A stretch of DNA of 64,000 nt, from contig CALMUT010000259.1 of assembly GCA_937872925.1 (NCBI GenBank), positions 1 through 64,000 on the forward strand, in the 5' to 3' direction. This DNA comes from an uncultured Myxococcales bacterium. Lineage in GTDB: Bacteria; Myxococcota_A; Polyangia; Polyangiales; Polyangiaceae. The notes under the pieces are model-generated. The model saw only the letters and a program-made list of their open reading frames with translations, did not search any database and was not told the DNA's origin. Of this stretch, positions 33,431 through 42,689 are shown in pieces (the first letter of the stretch is position 1; each line of letters opens with the position of its first letter). The position numbers and the translations under genes were made by a program.

Positions 33431-34525
33431 TCAGTCGGTGAACAACGCCTGGCTCAACGCCAGCAGGTCGCCGACGGAGTTCACGTCTCGCCCAAGCAGC
33501 GGCACGCGTGCCCGAGCCACTTCGTCGGGAAGCGTTCCGGTGAAGTGCTTCCACGCCGTTTGCTGGGTGCGCGCCATGCACGCGGCGTCCGCGTGGATCT
33601 GCCGCAGCCAGGAGACGCTGCTGTCGTCCACGCCAGAGCTGGACAGCGCGGCCAAGACACGTTCTGCATCCGTGATCTGCGCCCCATCGAAATGCGGCTG
33701 GACCCGATTCTGAACCACGGCCGAAAGCGAGAGTCCCAACTGCCTCATGGAGGTACGCAGCGACTCAGCGCCTCGCAGGACGTCGGGCTCTGGGCCTGCA
33801 ACCAGCACGAACGCAGTCTGCTCGCCCCACAGCAGCGCTCGGGATTCCGCGGACCGACGGCGTATGGCAGCGGACAAGCGCCCGAAGGCGGCGGCGAAGT
33901 CCGTTACTTCCCGGAGCGCGTCGCGGCCGGTTGCTCGCTGGAGGCGATGCAGAAGCGTCGCGGCGCGGGGATGCGGCCCGGTGAGAAGACCAACCACGCC
34001 TGAGTCCAGGAGTCGGTCAACACGCGCTGGGGCGTATACGAAGTCCAGCGCGTGGGCTGCAGGAGGTGTATCGAGCACAATCAGATCGAACTCCCCGGAC
34101 TCGTGCAGTCGACACAGCTCTTCGAGCGCCACGTACTCGGTGCTTCCGGAGAACCGCCGGGAGAGTTGGCGATAGAACGGGTTGTCCAGCAGGGCGCGTG
34201 CGGCCGCGTCGCTGGGGGCGTGACGTCGGACAAACGCGTCCCATGCGCCCTGTTGCTCCAGCATGCCCGCGTGCAGCGACACGTCCGTGGCAAGACCCGC
34301 TTGCGCGAGCAGCGCGGGGTCGATGCGTGCGATCTGTGTGCTGAGCTGGGCGATGCCCAGGGCGCGTCCCAGCGCTCGCGCGGGGTCGATGGTCAAGACC
34401 GCCGCCCGTCTGCCCGTACGGGCGGCGGAGAGTGCGATAGCGGCGGAGAGACTTGTTTTGCCAACACCGCCCGTGCCGATTCACACGACGAGTCGAGCCC
34501 GGGCGCAGATGGATCGCAGGCTCAT
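33431..34525 (-). pseudogene. ArsA-type ATPase 2, in-frame UGA before the P-loop
   Basis: If read from the ATG at 34525, which overlaps the upstream stop (ATGA), codon 15 is TGA (34481-34483). It falls in RLVV-stop-IGTGGVGKTS, directly before an intact Walker A motif; a one-base change (TGC or TGT) would restore Cys at that place. The rest is open and well conserved (LTIDPARALG, FDLIVLDTPPAAHAL, VVQNRV), 364 codons in all. A start after the stop (TTG near 34396) would delete the P-loop. So it is a fresh pseudogene, a sequencing error or a recoded gene. ArsA/GET3-type ATPases drive metalloid export or membrane-protein targeting; no arsenite genes are nearby. Confidence 0.7.
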
Positions 34526-35454
34526 ATCAGCTCCGGCGCAAGGGCGTTTGCGAGCGCGCTCAGCTCGGCCATGCCGAAACGCGCGCTCGGGAGCAGCGGT
34601 AGCAGCAATGCCCGTGCATGGGTCGCTGCCTCCAGCTCCGCGACGCCGCGTGTTTGGATCTGCAGCCAACCAAGGCGCTGCCGCGCGACGCTTTGGAGTT
34701 GCTCGCGAGCGGCGCGCTGCCCGGCGTCTTGGATCGGCATCTGTGCCAGGACCTCCAGGGCCCCGGCGACTGCAGCAGGTGCCGGCGGCGCGTGTCGGTT
34801 CACGATGATCCTACCCAAGGGCAGGCCAAGTTCGTCCCGAAGGCGCTCGGTCGTCTCGATGGCTTCTAGCACCGGCATCTCTTCCGGCGTCGCCACCACG
34901 TGCACCGCCGTGCGAACGGGATCGGCCAGCAGGGCGTGCACGCGGGAGGCTTCACGATGCACCCGGCCGCGACGGAAGGTTGCTCGCGTGGCCGCGGGCA
35001 TGCGCAAGTACTCAAGGGCGTGACCGCTCGCGCCGGCATCCACGACGACGAAGTCCCAATGCGACTTCAGCACCAGCTCGTCCCGCACTTTGCCGATGGC
35101 CATCAGCTCCTTCACGCCCGGGGCGGCCTGCACGAAGGCTTGGTATAGCGGGTGCTCGACGACGGTGTCCGCCAGACGGCCCAGATGCATTTTGCGACGC
35201 AAGTACTCGGTCAGGGCATCCGCCCCGTCAAAGTAGGTGAGCGACACGCCGGCCGGCGTTTCCACGATCGCGCCGGGGCGCGGGAGCGCGACACCGAGCA
35301 GTCCGCTCAGACCGCCGGGTGCGTCCAGCTCGATGCCAAGCACGCGCGCGCCTCGCTGTGCGAACATCAAGGCGAGGGCGGCAGCAACCGTTGACTTGCC
35401 CACACCGCCTTTGCCCAGCACGAAGTGGAGCCGCGGTTGGCGCAGCTCAGCCAA
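34522..35454 (-). CDS. ArsA/GET3-type ATPase 1
   Basis: About 310 residues. The deviant Walker A GKGGVGKST starts near residue 14 (RLHFVLGKGGVGKSTVAAAL), followed by VLGIELDAPGG and the switch region DFVVVDAGASGHALEYL. This is the SIMIBI/ArsA family, which works as a dimer; with the second ATPase it could form a heterodimer. The start is not certain: TTG at 35454 overlaps the end of the UbiA gene by 8 bp and gives a sensible N-terminus, while a longer frame upstream lies inside UbiA. Its stop overlaps the start of ATPase 2. Position in a prenyl-lipid-like operon is unusual for the family. Confidence 0.82.
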   Translation of the reverse strand: MAELRQPRLHFVLGKGGVGKSTVAAALALMFAQRGARVLGIELDAPGGLSGLLGVALPRPGAIVETPAGVSLTYFDGADALTEYLRRKMHLGRLADTVVEHPLYQAFVQAAPGVKELMAIGKVRDELVLKSHWDFVVVDAGASGHALEYLRMPAATRATFRRGRVHREASRVHALLADPVRTAVHVVATPEEMPVLEAIETTERLRDELGLPLGRIIVNRHAPPAPAAVAGALEVLAQMPIQDAGQRAAREQLQSVARQRLGWLQIQTRGVAELEAATHARALLLPLLPSARFGMAELSALANALAPELI

Positions 35455-36424
35455 ACAACACAACCCCCGCCGCCGCGCCCACCGCAAGCAAGACGAAAGA
35501 CAGCAGCGTGGCGCCCTGGGCGGGAACGAGCTCGGCAGGGGTTTCCGGAAAACGCAGCAACTGGCGAGTGGCACGCAGCGCCAGTGGCAAGCCAACGAAA
35601 CCACCCAGCACGCCCAAAGGCAGACCGGCCAAAGGCAGTGCCGCGACGCCCAGATAGGTCACAACAACGAGCACGGCGAAGGCTCGCGCTGCCCGCGGCC
35701 TCCCCAAGCGCACCACCAACGTGCGCTTGCCGGCCTGCGCGTCCGCGCGGGCGTCGGGGAACTCGTTGATCCAGAGGAACGCCATGATGGCCAATCCAAG
35801 GGGCAGGGATGCAAAGATCACTGCCGCCGACACGTCGTGGCGCTGCACCAAGTAGGTGCCGCACGCAATCACGGGTCCGTACGCGGTGGCCACTGCGACC
35901 TCCCCCAGTCCCCGGTAAGACAGCGAGAGCGGGGGTGCATGGTAGAAAAACGCCAGCGCCACGCCGACCACGCCGAACCAAAGCACGCGCGGCTCGCGGA
36001 GCAGCACAATCGAAAGCCCTGCCCCAATGCCGAGGGCGTAGAACACAGCGGCCATCACGGCGCATTGGCGCCTGGTCATCAGTCCGTCGACCAGCACGCG
36101 TTTGCCTCCGCTGAAAGGCGTGCGTTCGCCGTCCGTGATGGCCTGGTCGGTGCCGGAGTCCCAATCGAATATCTCTCCGGACGCGTTCTTGGCTGCTTCG
36201 ATGAAGAAGATCCCGAGCACCGTGGCCCCAAGCCAGGGCCAGGAGATCGGCCCCTGCCACGCGGCGATCCCGCTGCCCAAGATCATCGCTGCGACGGACG
36301 CCAGGGTGATTTTCGGGTCCGCAACACGCCAAATGCCAAGGGCGATGTTCCCGCGCTCGCCCTGAGGAGCGGCCGTGGGCAGCGTCGGGGCTGCGGTTTC
36401 CGTTGGGCTGTCTGTCGTGGTCAT
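35447..36424 (-). CDS. UbiA-family prenyltransferase
   Basis: A 325-residue membrane protein with about eight to nine hydrophobic helices. First Asp-rich motif is in AAKNASGEIFDWDSGTD (about residues 80-96), second in WINEFPDARADAQAGKRTLV (about 212-231), both as in MenA/UbiA enzymes that transfer a polyprenyl chain to an aromatic acceptor. The N-terminal ~30 residues are soluble and Thr/Pro-rich. Start and stop overlap the neighbouring genes (ATGA with the kinase-like gene). The acceptor is unknown; neighbours suggest prenyl-alcohol or carotenoid-like chemistry rather than menaquinone alone. Confidence 0.88.
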   Translation of the reverse strand: MTTTDSPTETAAPTLPTAAPQGERGNIALGIWRVADPKITLASVAAMILGSGIAAWQGPISWPWLGATVLGIFFIEAAKNASGEIFDWDSGTDQAITDGERTPFSGGKRVLVDGLMTRRQCAVMAAVFYALGIGAGLSIVLLREPRVLWFGVVGVALAFFYHAPPLSLSYRGLGEVAVATAYGPVIACGTYLVQRHDVSAAVIFASLPLGLAIMAFLWINEFPDARADAQAGKRTLVVRLGRPRAARAFAVLVVVTYLGVAALPLAGLPLGVLGGFVGLPLALRATRQLLRFPETPAELVPAQGATLLSFVLLAVGAAAGVVLFG

Positions 36425-37089
36425 CGCGAAGCCTCCGCCAGCGCCCACACCATGGCCGGCACGGTCACGTTGTCCGTGCCGCGCGGTGAAAGCGCTTCTG
36501 CCAGTGCCGCGCCCAGGCCCAGGCCAAATGCAGCGAGCAGCGAGACGTCGGCGCCGAAACGCCACGCGGCCAAGAGCACACCGCAAGTCGCCGCGCAAAG
36601 GACCGTGAGGGAACCTTCGAGACTCTTGCGTTTGCCGCCGGGCACGCTGAAGTGATGCTTGCCATAGCGGCGCCCCACGAATCCGCCGACGCCATCGCCC
36701 AGGGACAGAGACAGGAGCGCTGCTGCGGCCGGAAACGCCTCGACGGAAAATCCCACCCAAGTGAAGAGGGCGTACGCGCCGGTGTACAGGGTGAGCCCGC
36801 CCCAACGCTCATCACCGCCCGCAAACAGATCGCGGAAGTGCGCGACGCTTGGACTGTGCCGCGCCAAAACCGGCACCGACGCGGTCGCAAGCGCGACGAC
36901 CAGCACGATGGCAACCGGCGCGAGTTGCTCCTGAAACAGCGGCCAAGCGAGCACCCAAACTCCGGTACCAATGTGAAGTACGTCACGCACGTAGGTCGTC
37001 TTCAGCCCAAGTCGATGCAGCAGCGCGCAGCCCGAGAGGCCGGCAGCAAGCACCCCCCAAGACAGCAGGAACAGGGTGCTGTCGCTCAC
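36421..37089 (-). CDS. Phytol/dolichol-kinase-like membrane protein
   Basis: A 222-residue protein with several transmembrane helices. The signature SLGDGVGGFVGRRYGKHHF (about residues 127-145), followed by VPGGKRKSLEGSL, is that of CTP-dependent phytol/dolichol kinases and the related cytidylyltransferase fold. It likely phosphorylates a prenyl alcohol. The GTG at 37089 overlaps the stop of the desaturase gene (GTGA), and its own stop overlaps the UbiA start, so all are translationally coupled. Together with UbiA it could activate a prenyl alcohol and then transfer it. A long overlapping frame to 38118 is a shadow. Confidence 0.85.
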   Translation of the reverse strand: MSDSTLFLLSWGVLAAGLSGCALLHRLGLKTTYVRDVLHIGTGVWVLAWPLFQEQLAPVAIVLVVALATASVPVLARHSPSVAHFRDLFAGGDERWGGLTLYTGAYALFTWVGFSVEAFPAAAALLSLSLGDGVGGFVGRRYGKHHFSVPGGKRKSLEGSLTVLCAATCGVLLAAWRFGADVSLLAAFGLGLGAALAEALSPRGTDNVTVPAMVWALAEASR

Positions 37090-38588
37090 GCTGCGCTCCG
37101 GCTGTTCATGCGCAGCTCGATGGCGGCAGCAGCTTCCAAACCCGACAGCGTGGCAAGCTCGGTGCCGATGCCACGACCACCGGCTCCGTCCCCGGCGATG
37201 AACAGCCCCGGCACGGGCGTGTCGACGGGCAAACGGTCGCGTCCTACTTGGCCCGGGAACTGACCGTTGGAGATCGCCGCGTTGTTGCTCTTGCCCATCC
37301 AGTCGCCCACGTCCGGCACGGGGGTGAATTCCGTGAAGATCAGCGCGTCGCGCAGACCAGGGACGACCTGGGCAAAGGCGTCCACGATGCGCTGTTGCCA
37401 ACGCTCCGGAGGGTCCGCGGGCTGCTCGCAGACCGGACCATAGATGCTGGCGACGACGAGCTGCGCGCCCTCGGGGCCGAGGGACGGATCGTAGTTCGTT
37501 GGGATCGGAGCGTAGATCGCCATGGGGTCGGACACCCGCCCCGCGTCGATGGCTCCAACGGTGTCTTGCATCAGCTTCAGGCTGAGATCGGCCATGGTGC
37601 GGCCCCCCAAGGACACGCCGGCGATCAAGCAGCCCTCTTCGATCAGGGGTCGGCTGAGCCCAAACTTGATCTGGTGCGCGTTGCCAGAGCCGCGGATGGC
37701 GTTGACGCGCGCAACGTACTCCGGTGGTAGCTCGACGCCATCGAGCAGACTGACGACGTCTCGTGGAGCCAGATTGCAGATCACGTTCTGCGCGCGATAC
37801 TCCGAGCCGTCCTCCGTAGCCACCACGAGCTCTTGACCGTGCTCGCGAATGGATACGACGCGGCAGCGCGTGACGATGTCCCCTTCTGCCGGAGCAACCA
37901 GGCCAAGCAAGGCGTGGATGATGCTGTCCATTCCGCCTTCCACGTAGGACAGGCTGTAGGAAGCAATGACCCAGCGTAGACAGCGGATGGATTCCCCCGC
38001 AGCCACTTGCCACGGCGGCAACACAAAAAAGATGCTGGCGAGAAAGCTGAACAGGAAATACGCGCCAGGATGCTCCGTATGCTCGCGGATGAAGTCGTCG
38101 AGAGTCCTGCGATCCCAACGACGTAGCTCTGCCTCCGTCAGCGTGAACACTTGAAACAACATGCGCGCCAAACCCGCCATCTCGCCCGCGGACAGCCCGA
38201 GCTTGCGCGCGGCCTCTAAGGCGTAGACCGGCAACTCGCGTCGCCGGGCCGGCGCGGCGAGCTCAAACATGCCCCGCGAGCGTACTGGGATCGGATGCGT
38301 GAGAAAGCGTGGCTCGGCGAGTCCTAGCTGGCGCAGGGCGATGCCAATGGGCCCCTTCTCGCCGCGAGATATCAGGTGGCTGCCCACGTCGATTTTGAAA
38401 CCATCACGGCGGTACGACGCGAGGATGCCGCCCAGGGCGGCGTTCTTTTCGAGCACGAGCACGCTCGCGCCGCGCCGTGCGAGGCTAGCCGCAACCACCG
38501 AGCCCCCGATGCCGCTCCCGACCACGATCGCGTCGTAACAGCTACGTTCCCCGCGGGACTTGGTGGGCGGGACGGGGATGGGGGGCAT
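37086..38588 (-). CDS. Phytoene-desaturase-like FAD oxidoreductase
   Basis: A 500-residue flavoprotein of the CrtI/retinol saturase branch. The FAD-binding motif DAIVVGSGIGGSVVAASLAR is at about residues 18-37, with the second half VLVLEKNAALGG; the C-terminal GLFIAGDGAGGRGIGTE is the family's closing FAD motif. Such enzymes desaturate, saturate or isomerise polyprenyl chains. First gene of a five-gene operon with overlapping ends: oxidoreductase, kinase-like, UbiA and two ArsA ATPases. No crtB, geranylgeranyl synthase or cyclase is in the window, so the exact isoprenoid is not known. The start at 38588 is chosen because the upstream frame has no family character. Confidence 0.87.
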   Translation of the reverse strand: MPPIPVPPTKSRGERSCYDAIVVGSGIGGSVVAASLARRGASVLVLEKNAALGGILASYRRDGFKIDVGSHLISRGEKGPIGIALRQLGLAEPRFLTHPIPVRSRGMFELAAPARRRELPVYALEAARKLGLSAGEMAGLARMLFQVFTLTEAELRRWDRRTLDDFIREHTEHPGAYFLFSFLASIFFVLPPWQVAAGESIRCLRWVIASYSLSYVEGGMDSIIHALLGLVAPAEGDIVTRCRVVSIREHGQELVVATEDGSEYRAQNVICNLAPRDVVSLLDGVELPPEYVARVNAIRGSGNAHQIKFGLSRPLIEEGCLIAGVSLGGRTMADLSLKLMQDTVGAIDAGRVSDPMAIYAPIPTNYDPSLGPEGAQLVVASIYGPVCEQPADPPERWQQRIVDAFAQVVPGLRDALIFTEFTPVPDVGDWMGKSNNAAISNGQFPGQVGRDRLPVDTPVPGLFIAGDGAGGRGIGTELATLSGLEAAAAIELRMNSRSAA

Positions 38589-38819
38589 CGGTAATTTTCG
38601 CGCTTTGCAGGGTGCAAACGCCGAATGTGCGCGGGCACCGAGCGCCACGCGCTCTGTGCTTCGGTTGGTGCAGGCAGTGTGCCAACGCGCGCCCATTTTG
38701 GCCCTGCCAGGGATTAGTGGCCCGGTGACGCCGCGGGCCACGACCCAAAACCACCAGACGCCACTGCTGACAAGATCGGCGTTGGATTCAGCAGGCGCAA
38801 GGTCTGCGCTGGGCAGCGT

Positions 38820-39578
38820 CTAGTTTCGAGATCGCTTCTTCGCAGCGCGCCGCTTGCGAATCGCTGCCGGCGTCGCCTTCGCGGGCCGCTGGGCGCGGGT
38901 TTTGGACGCCTTGGTGGCAGCCGACTTGGACTTTTTGGGTTTCGCTTTGGCTTTGGCGTTCTTGGCTGTCGAGGCCTGTTTGCGCGGAGCCAAGTACTTC
39001 TCGCTGCGCCGTTCGCCTTTCTGGAGTTTCTCGATGGCTTGTTCCACGCGGCGCTGGCGCGTTTCGTCGCGTTTGGCTTCGGTGATCCACTGCACGTATT
39101 CGCGGCGGTGGGATGGCGCGAGGGCGTCAAAGCTGCGTTTGGCGCGGGGCACGCGAGTGAAAGCAGTGGACAGATCTTTGGGAACTGCGACGGACCGCAC
39201 CGCGCGCTTGGGTGCCGGCACGCCGGAGGTGTTCAGCTCGATCGCTTGTCGGACTAGCCGCTGGAGCTGCGACGCGTTCACCTGCCGCGCGTCCGTGAAT
39301 TGAATCGCGCGCATCGCGATGGTCTTGCCCGGAATGAGGATCTCGTCCGGATCCGAGAGCAGCGCTCCCTTGTGGAACCACAGAGCAACATGTTTCTGAA
39401 AACCCACGAAGGAACACACCAAGCCGTCTTTCATCAGCGTGGGCGCGCCCCACTTGATGTCCTCTTGCGCGGTCTTGTCGGCTGCAAGCACGGCCGTGCG
39501 GATCTTCTTCAGAATGGGCTGGGCGAAGTCCGGCGCCTGTGCGATGTAGGCGTCGACTCGGGGGTCCTTGCGCGGCAT
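38820..39578 (-). CDS. DUF1801/YdeI-type protein with basic tail
   Basis: A 252-residue protein. Residues 1-110 match the DUF1801 fold (DPRVDAYIAQAPDFAQPILKKIRTAV, given here as DPRVDAYIAQAPDFA and PILKKIRTAV; then IKWGAPTLMKDGLVCSFVGF and VALWFHKGALL). The middle resembles the YdeI/OmpD-associated segment (APSHRREYVQWITEAKRDET, then RRVEQAIEKLQKGER). The last ~55 residues are Lys/Ala/Arg-rich, like histone H1 tails, and may bind DNA or RNA. No catalytic role is established for these domains. An ATG three codons upstream (39587) is also possible. Confidence 0.8.
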   Translation of the reverse strand: MPRKDPRVDAYIAQAPDFAQPILKKIRTAVLAADKTAQEDIKWGAPTLMKDGLVCSFVGFQKHVALWFHKGALLSDPDEILIPGKTIAMRAIQFTDARQVNASQLQRLVRQAIELNTSGVPAPKRAVRSVAVPKDLSTAFTRVPRAKRSFDALAPSHRREYVQWITEAKRDETRQRRVEQAIEKLQKGERRSEKYLAPRKQASTAKNAKAKAKPKKSKSAATKASKTRAQRPAKATPAAIRKRRAAKKRSRN

Positions 39579-39782
39579 GCGCCGCATGTTGCCACGAGTG
39601 CCGCGCTCTGCGGGCGTGTGCAGGTGGCAGCCGCCGGGGAGTCGGCCCGCAGCGGTAGCGACCGAACCCGTCAGGGGTGACCATTTGTGTCGCGACCTTC
39701 GCGGTCACTGGCCCTTGAACGTGCACCAAAAGCGCGGATCTGGCCGCATCGAAGCGCAAGTCGCGACGGTACGCGTCTTGCG

Positions 39783-41261
39783 ATGGCGGCGGCCATGTCC
39801 GATCCCTCACGCACACAAGCGGTCCGGCGCCTGAGCGAGCTTCTCCGAACGACGCTGCTCGGCGCAGCCTTGATGGCGCTCCTGTTTGCCTCGGCCTGCG
39901 GCGGGGATGACGCGGGGGGCGCGTCCAGCGGGGGACAAGCGGGCGCAGCAGGCGGAGGCTCCGGAGGCACAGGAGCGAGCGTGGGGTCCGGCGGCGCCTT
40001 CACCGGCGGCAGCGCGGGAGCGGGAGGATCCGCGGCAAGTGCGGCGGCGGGAGGGAGCGCCGGCGCCGGGGGAAGCAGTGGCAGCGCGGGAGCCGCCGGC
40101 GGAGGTGGCACGGGCGGGCAGATCGAGACCGCGGACTACTACGTGTCGCCCTCGGGCTCGGATTCAGATCCCGGAACCATCGACAAGCCCTTCAAGACCT
40201 TCGCAAAAGCGAACGCGGTTGCCAATCCGGGACAACTGATCTATCTACGCGGCGGCATTTACAAAGAAACCGTGAAGCTCACGAAGTCCGGCAGCTCCGG
40301 CAATCCGATCCGCTGGCACGGCTACCCAGGCGAAGCGGCGATCATCGAAGGCCCGGGACGCACGACCAGCCTCGATACCGCGTTGACCATCAACGGCAGT
40401 TGGCTGAGCGTTCGGGATCTGACTGTGCGCAAGTCGGCTCGTGCCGGGATCTTGATCTTCGGCGACGAGGTGCACCTGCAGCGCATTGTTTCCCATGGCA
40501 ATGGCCGCGTCGGGATCAACTTCTACCACGCGAAGAACGGAAGCCTGACCGACTGCGCGACCTTCGACAACTACGATAAATACGACAGTGACGGCTCGCT
40601 GTCCCATGGGCAGGACGCTGACGGGTTCGCCGCTTCTGGCTCCACGGGAGTCGTGGTCAAGCGCTGCCTTGCTTTCAACAACGCCGATGACGGGTTCGAC
40701 TTTTGGGAAGCGTCCAACTCGTCGGTGGAAGACTCTTACGCCTTCGGAAATGGCGTCAACCGTTGGGGAGACAGCGCCTTCGAAGGCAACGGCAATGGCT
40801 TTAAGATGGGCGGCCCCGGCAGCACCAACAATCTGGTGCAGCGCTGCCTGGCCTTCGACCACCCCATGCGCGGCTTCGTAGACAACGCCGCGGTGAGTAG
40901 CAACTTCTACAACAACACGAGCATCAGCAATAAGGTGGGCTTCCAGAGCGGCTCGTCCACGAACACGTGGGCGAACAACGTGGGCTTCCAAAACGCAAAC
41001 GACCGCCCAAGCAGCTGGTCGGGTGCTTCCGAAAGCAACACCTGGGATCTGAGTATCAACGTGCAGAGCAGCCACTTCGCGTCGCTGAAGCGACCCGCGC
41101 CCACGGGCGCGGAGAGCCTCGATGCCATGCTCGCGCTGTTCGAGAAGTCGGACTTCGCCTTACCAGCGTCGGGAAGCCCACTGGTGGACGCCGGCAAGAA
41201 GCTATCCGGCGTCAGCTACACTGGCTCCGCGCCGGATCTGGGAGGCAGGGAGCGGCCTTAG
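39783..41261 (+). CDS. Beta-helix (PL9-like) lipoprotein 1
   Basis: A 492-residue lipoprotein (lipobox LFASAC) with a long Gly/Ala/Ser linker and a right-handed parallel beta-helix from about residue 120 (YYVSPSGSDSDPG, then FKTFAKANAV and IYLRGGIYKETV). Repeated coils (LQRIVSHGNGRVG, VKRCLAFNNADDGFDFW, SVEDSYAFGNGVNRWG) and the DADGFAASGST region resemble PL9 pectate lyases, but catalysis is not assured. Another ATG lies at 39795. It is the first of three such proteins in a row and ends 75 bp before the second, in the same direction. Probably surface-exposed and carbohydrate-binding or degrading. Confidence 0.82.
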   Translation: MAAAMSDPSRTQAVRRLSELLRTTLLGAALMALLFASACGGDDAGGASSGGQAGAAGGGSGGTGASVGSGGAFTGGSAGAGGSAASAAAGGSAGAGGSSGSAGAAGGGGTGGQIETADYYVSPSGSDSDPGTIDKPFKTFAKANAVANPGQLIYLRGGIYKETVKLTKSGSSGNPIRWHGYPGEAAIIEGPGRTTSLDTALTINGSWLSVRDLTVRKSARAGILIFGDEVHLQRIVSHGNGRVGINFYHAKNGSLTDCATFDNYDKYDSDGSLSHGQDADGFAASGSTGVVVKRCLAFNNADDGFDFWEASNSSVEDSYAFGNGVNRWGDSAFEGNGNGFKMGGPGSTNNLVQRCLAFDHPMRGFVDNAAVSSNFYNNTSISNKVGFQSGSSTNTWANNVGFQNANDRPSSWSGASESNTWDLSINVQSSHFASLKRPAPTGAESLDAMLALFEKSDFALPASGSPLVDAGKKLSGVSYTGSAPDLGGRERP

Positions 41262-41336
41262 CCGTGCGCCCTGCCTTTCGCTGCCAGCGGCGCTCTTGTG
41301 TACCGGGTCGATCCGAAAGAAACTTCGAGAGAACGC

Positions 41337-42668
41337 ATGAACAAATCCCTATGTAGCAGTCTGTTGGCAGTGGCCTTGATCGCATGCGGGTCGGACGACG
41401 ACGGCAGTGCCAAACCCGCTAGCGGCGGCACGGGTGGCAACGCTAGCGGTGGATCGGCGAGCGGTGGGACCGCAGGCAGCGCTGGAGCTGGCGCGGGCGG
41501 CGGAGGCGCTGGAGGCGCTGCGGGCTCCGGGGGCAGTGCGGGCTCTGCGGCAGCGGCAGGCGCGGGCGGCAGCGCGGGCAGCGGCGGCGCCCCGAGCACT
41601 TCTGCTTTCGGACCGCAGCCTGTGGCGCCAACTGCCCTGAGCGAAGGAACGATCTTCGCGGCGCACGATGGAAGCGGCACCACCTGCTCACAGACTGCGC
41701 CCTGCGACCTCTGGGCGGCCGTGCAGAAGGCCAAGGGCGGCGACGTCGTGTTCTTGCGTGGGGGCACCTATGCCATCAGCAAGAATCTCAGCTTCTCGAA
41801 CAAAGCAAGCAGCGGCTCGCCGGTGATCTACGAGAGCTACCCCGGCGAGTCCGCCGTGCTAGACGGAAGCCAGCATCAGAAAGGCACGCAGATCTACGTT
41901 CGCGTGACTGGACAGTTCGTCCGCCTGCGACGACTCGAAGTGAAGAACATGCCGATGCAAGGCGTCTGGATTGGAGGCACGGACAACGTGCTGGACGGCG
42001 TGCACTCGCATCACAACGGCCTGTCCGGCATCCAGATTTACAGCCCGTACGCAGACTTTCCCTATGGCGCCAACGGATCGCGGAATACCCTGCGCAACTG
42101 CACCGCGAACGACAATTCCGGCGCGGGGATCTTCGACGCAGAGTTCGCCAACGGCGGCAACTCCGATGGCATCTCGATCTCCAGCGGCGCGGACAATCGC
42201 GTGGAAAACTGCCTGACCTACAAGAACTCCGACGATGGCATCGATACCTGGCGATCCACCGGTAGCTACGTGGGCTACAGCATCAGCTACGAAAACGGCA
42301 TCGCCGATGGCAACGGCCAGGGCATCAAGGCCGGCGGCGCGGTGCCCAGCGCGGACACCCTGGTGGAGCGGTGCCTGTCTTTTTCCAATAAGGCCGCGGG
42401 CATCGACTACAACTCCGTCAAGAACGGCACGTTCAAGAACAACACGACCTGGGACAACAAGCGCGGCTACACCCTGGGCTCAGACACTGTCGTGAACGAC
42501 TGCATCGCCGGCGAAACCGCGAACAACAGCGGCACGGGCGTGGCAACGAACAACTCGTGGCAGCGCTCCGGCAGCGTCGCGTTCCTCAGCACCGATCCGA
42601 AGTCCGCGGACTTCCTCAAGCCCACGGCCGGCGGCGGCTTCGAAGACATCGGCGCCCACGCGAAGTGA
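41337..42668 (+). CDS. Beta-helix (PL9-like) lipoprotein 2
   Basis: A 443-residue lipoprotein starting MNKSLCSS, lipobox ALIAC, followed by about 80 residues of Gly/Ala/Ser linker. The beta-helix shows coils such as FVRLRRLEVKNMPMQGVW, VLDGVHSHHNGLSGIQ, RVENCLTYKNSDDGIDTWRS and KNGTFKNNTTWDNKRGY. The arrangement is parallel to the preceding gene and suggests an old duplication, although the sequences have diverged. It is convergent with the third beta-helix gene, only 21 bp away. Enzymatic activity unproven. Confidence 0.82.
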   Translation: MNKSLCSSLLAVALIACGSDDDGSAKPASGGTGGNASGGSASGGTAGSAGAGAGGGGAGGAAGSGGSAGSAAAAGAGGSAGSGGAPSTSAFGPQPVAPTALSEGTIFAAHDGSGTTCSQTAPCDLWAAVQKAKGGDVVFLRGGTYAISKNLSFSNKASSGSPVIYESYPGESAVLDGSQHQKGTQIYVRVTGQFVRLRRLEVKNMPMQGVWIGGTDNVLDGVHSHHNGLSGIQIYSPYADFPYGANGSRNTLRNCTANDNSGAGIFDAEFANGGNSDGISISSGADNRVENCLTYKNSDDGIDTWRSTGSYVGYSISYENGIADGNGQGIKAGGAVPSADTLVERCLSFSNKAAGIDYNSVKNGTFKNNTTWDNKRGYTLGSDTVVNDCIAGETANNSGTGVATNNSWQRSGSVAFLSTDPKSADFLKPTAGGGFEDIGAHAK

Positions 42669-42689
42669 GCCGGGCGCTAGCACGCGCGG

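Noticed and set aside
34481-34483. Selenocysteine codon in ArsA-type ATPase 2
   Set aside because: No bacterial SECIS-like hairpin was evident just after the UGA and selenocysteine is not known in this family. Left as an open alternative only.
36421-38118. A 565-codon protein on the minus strand
   Set aside because: Only its last 222 codons are the kinase-like gene; the rest is a shadow frame of the desaturase gene.
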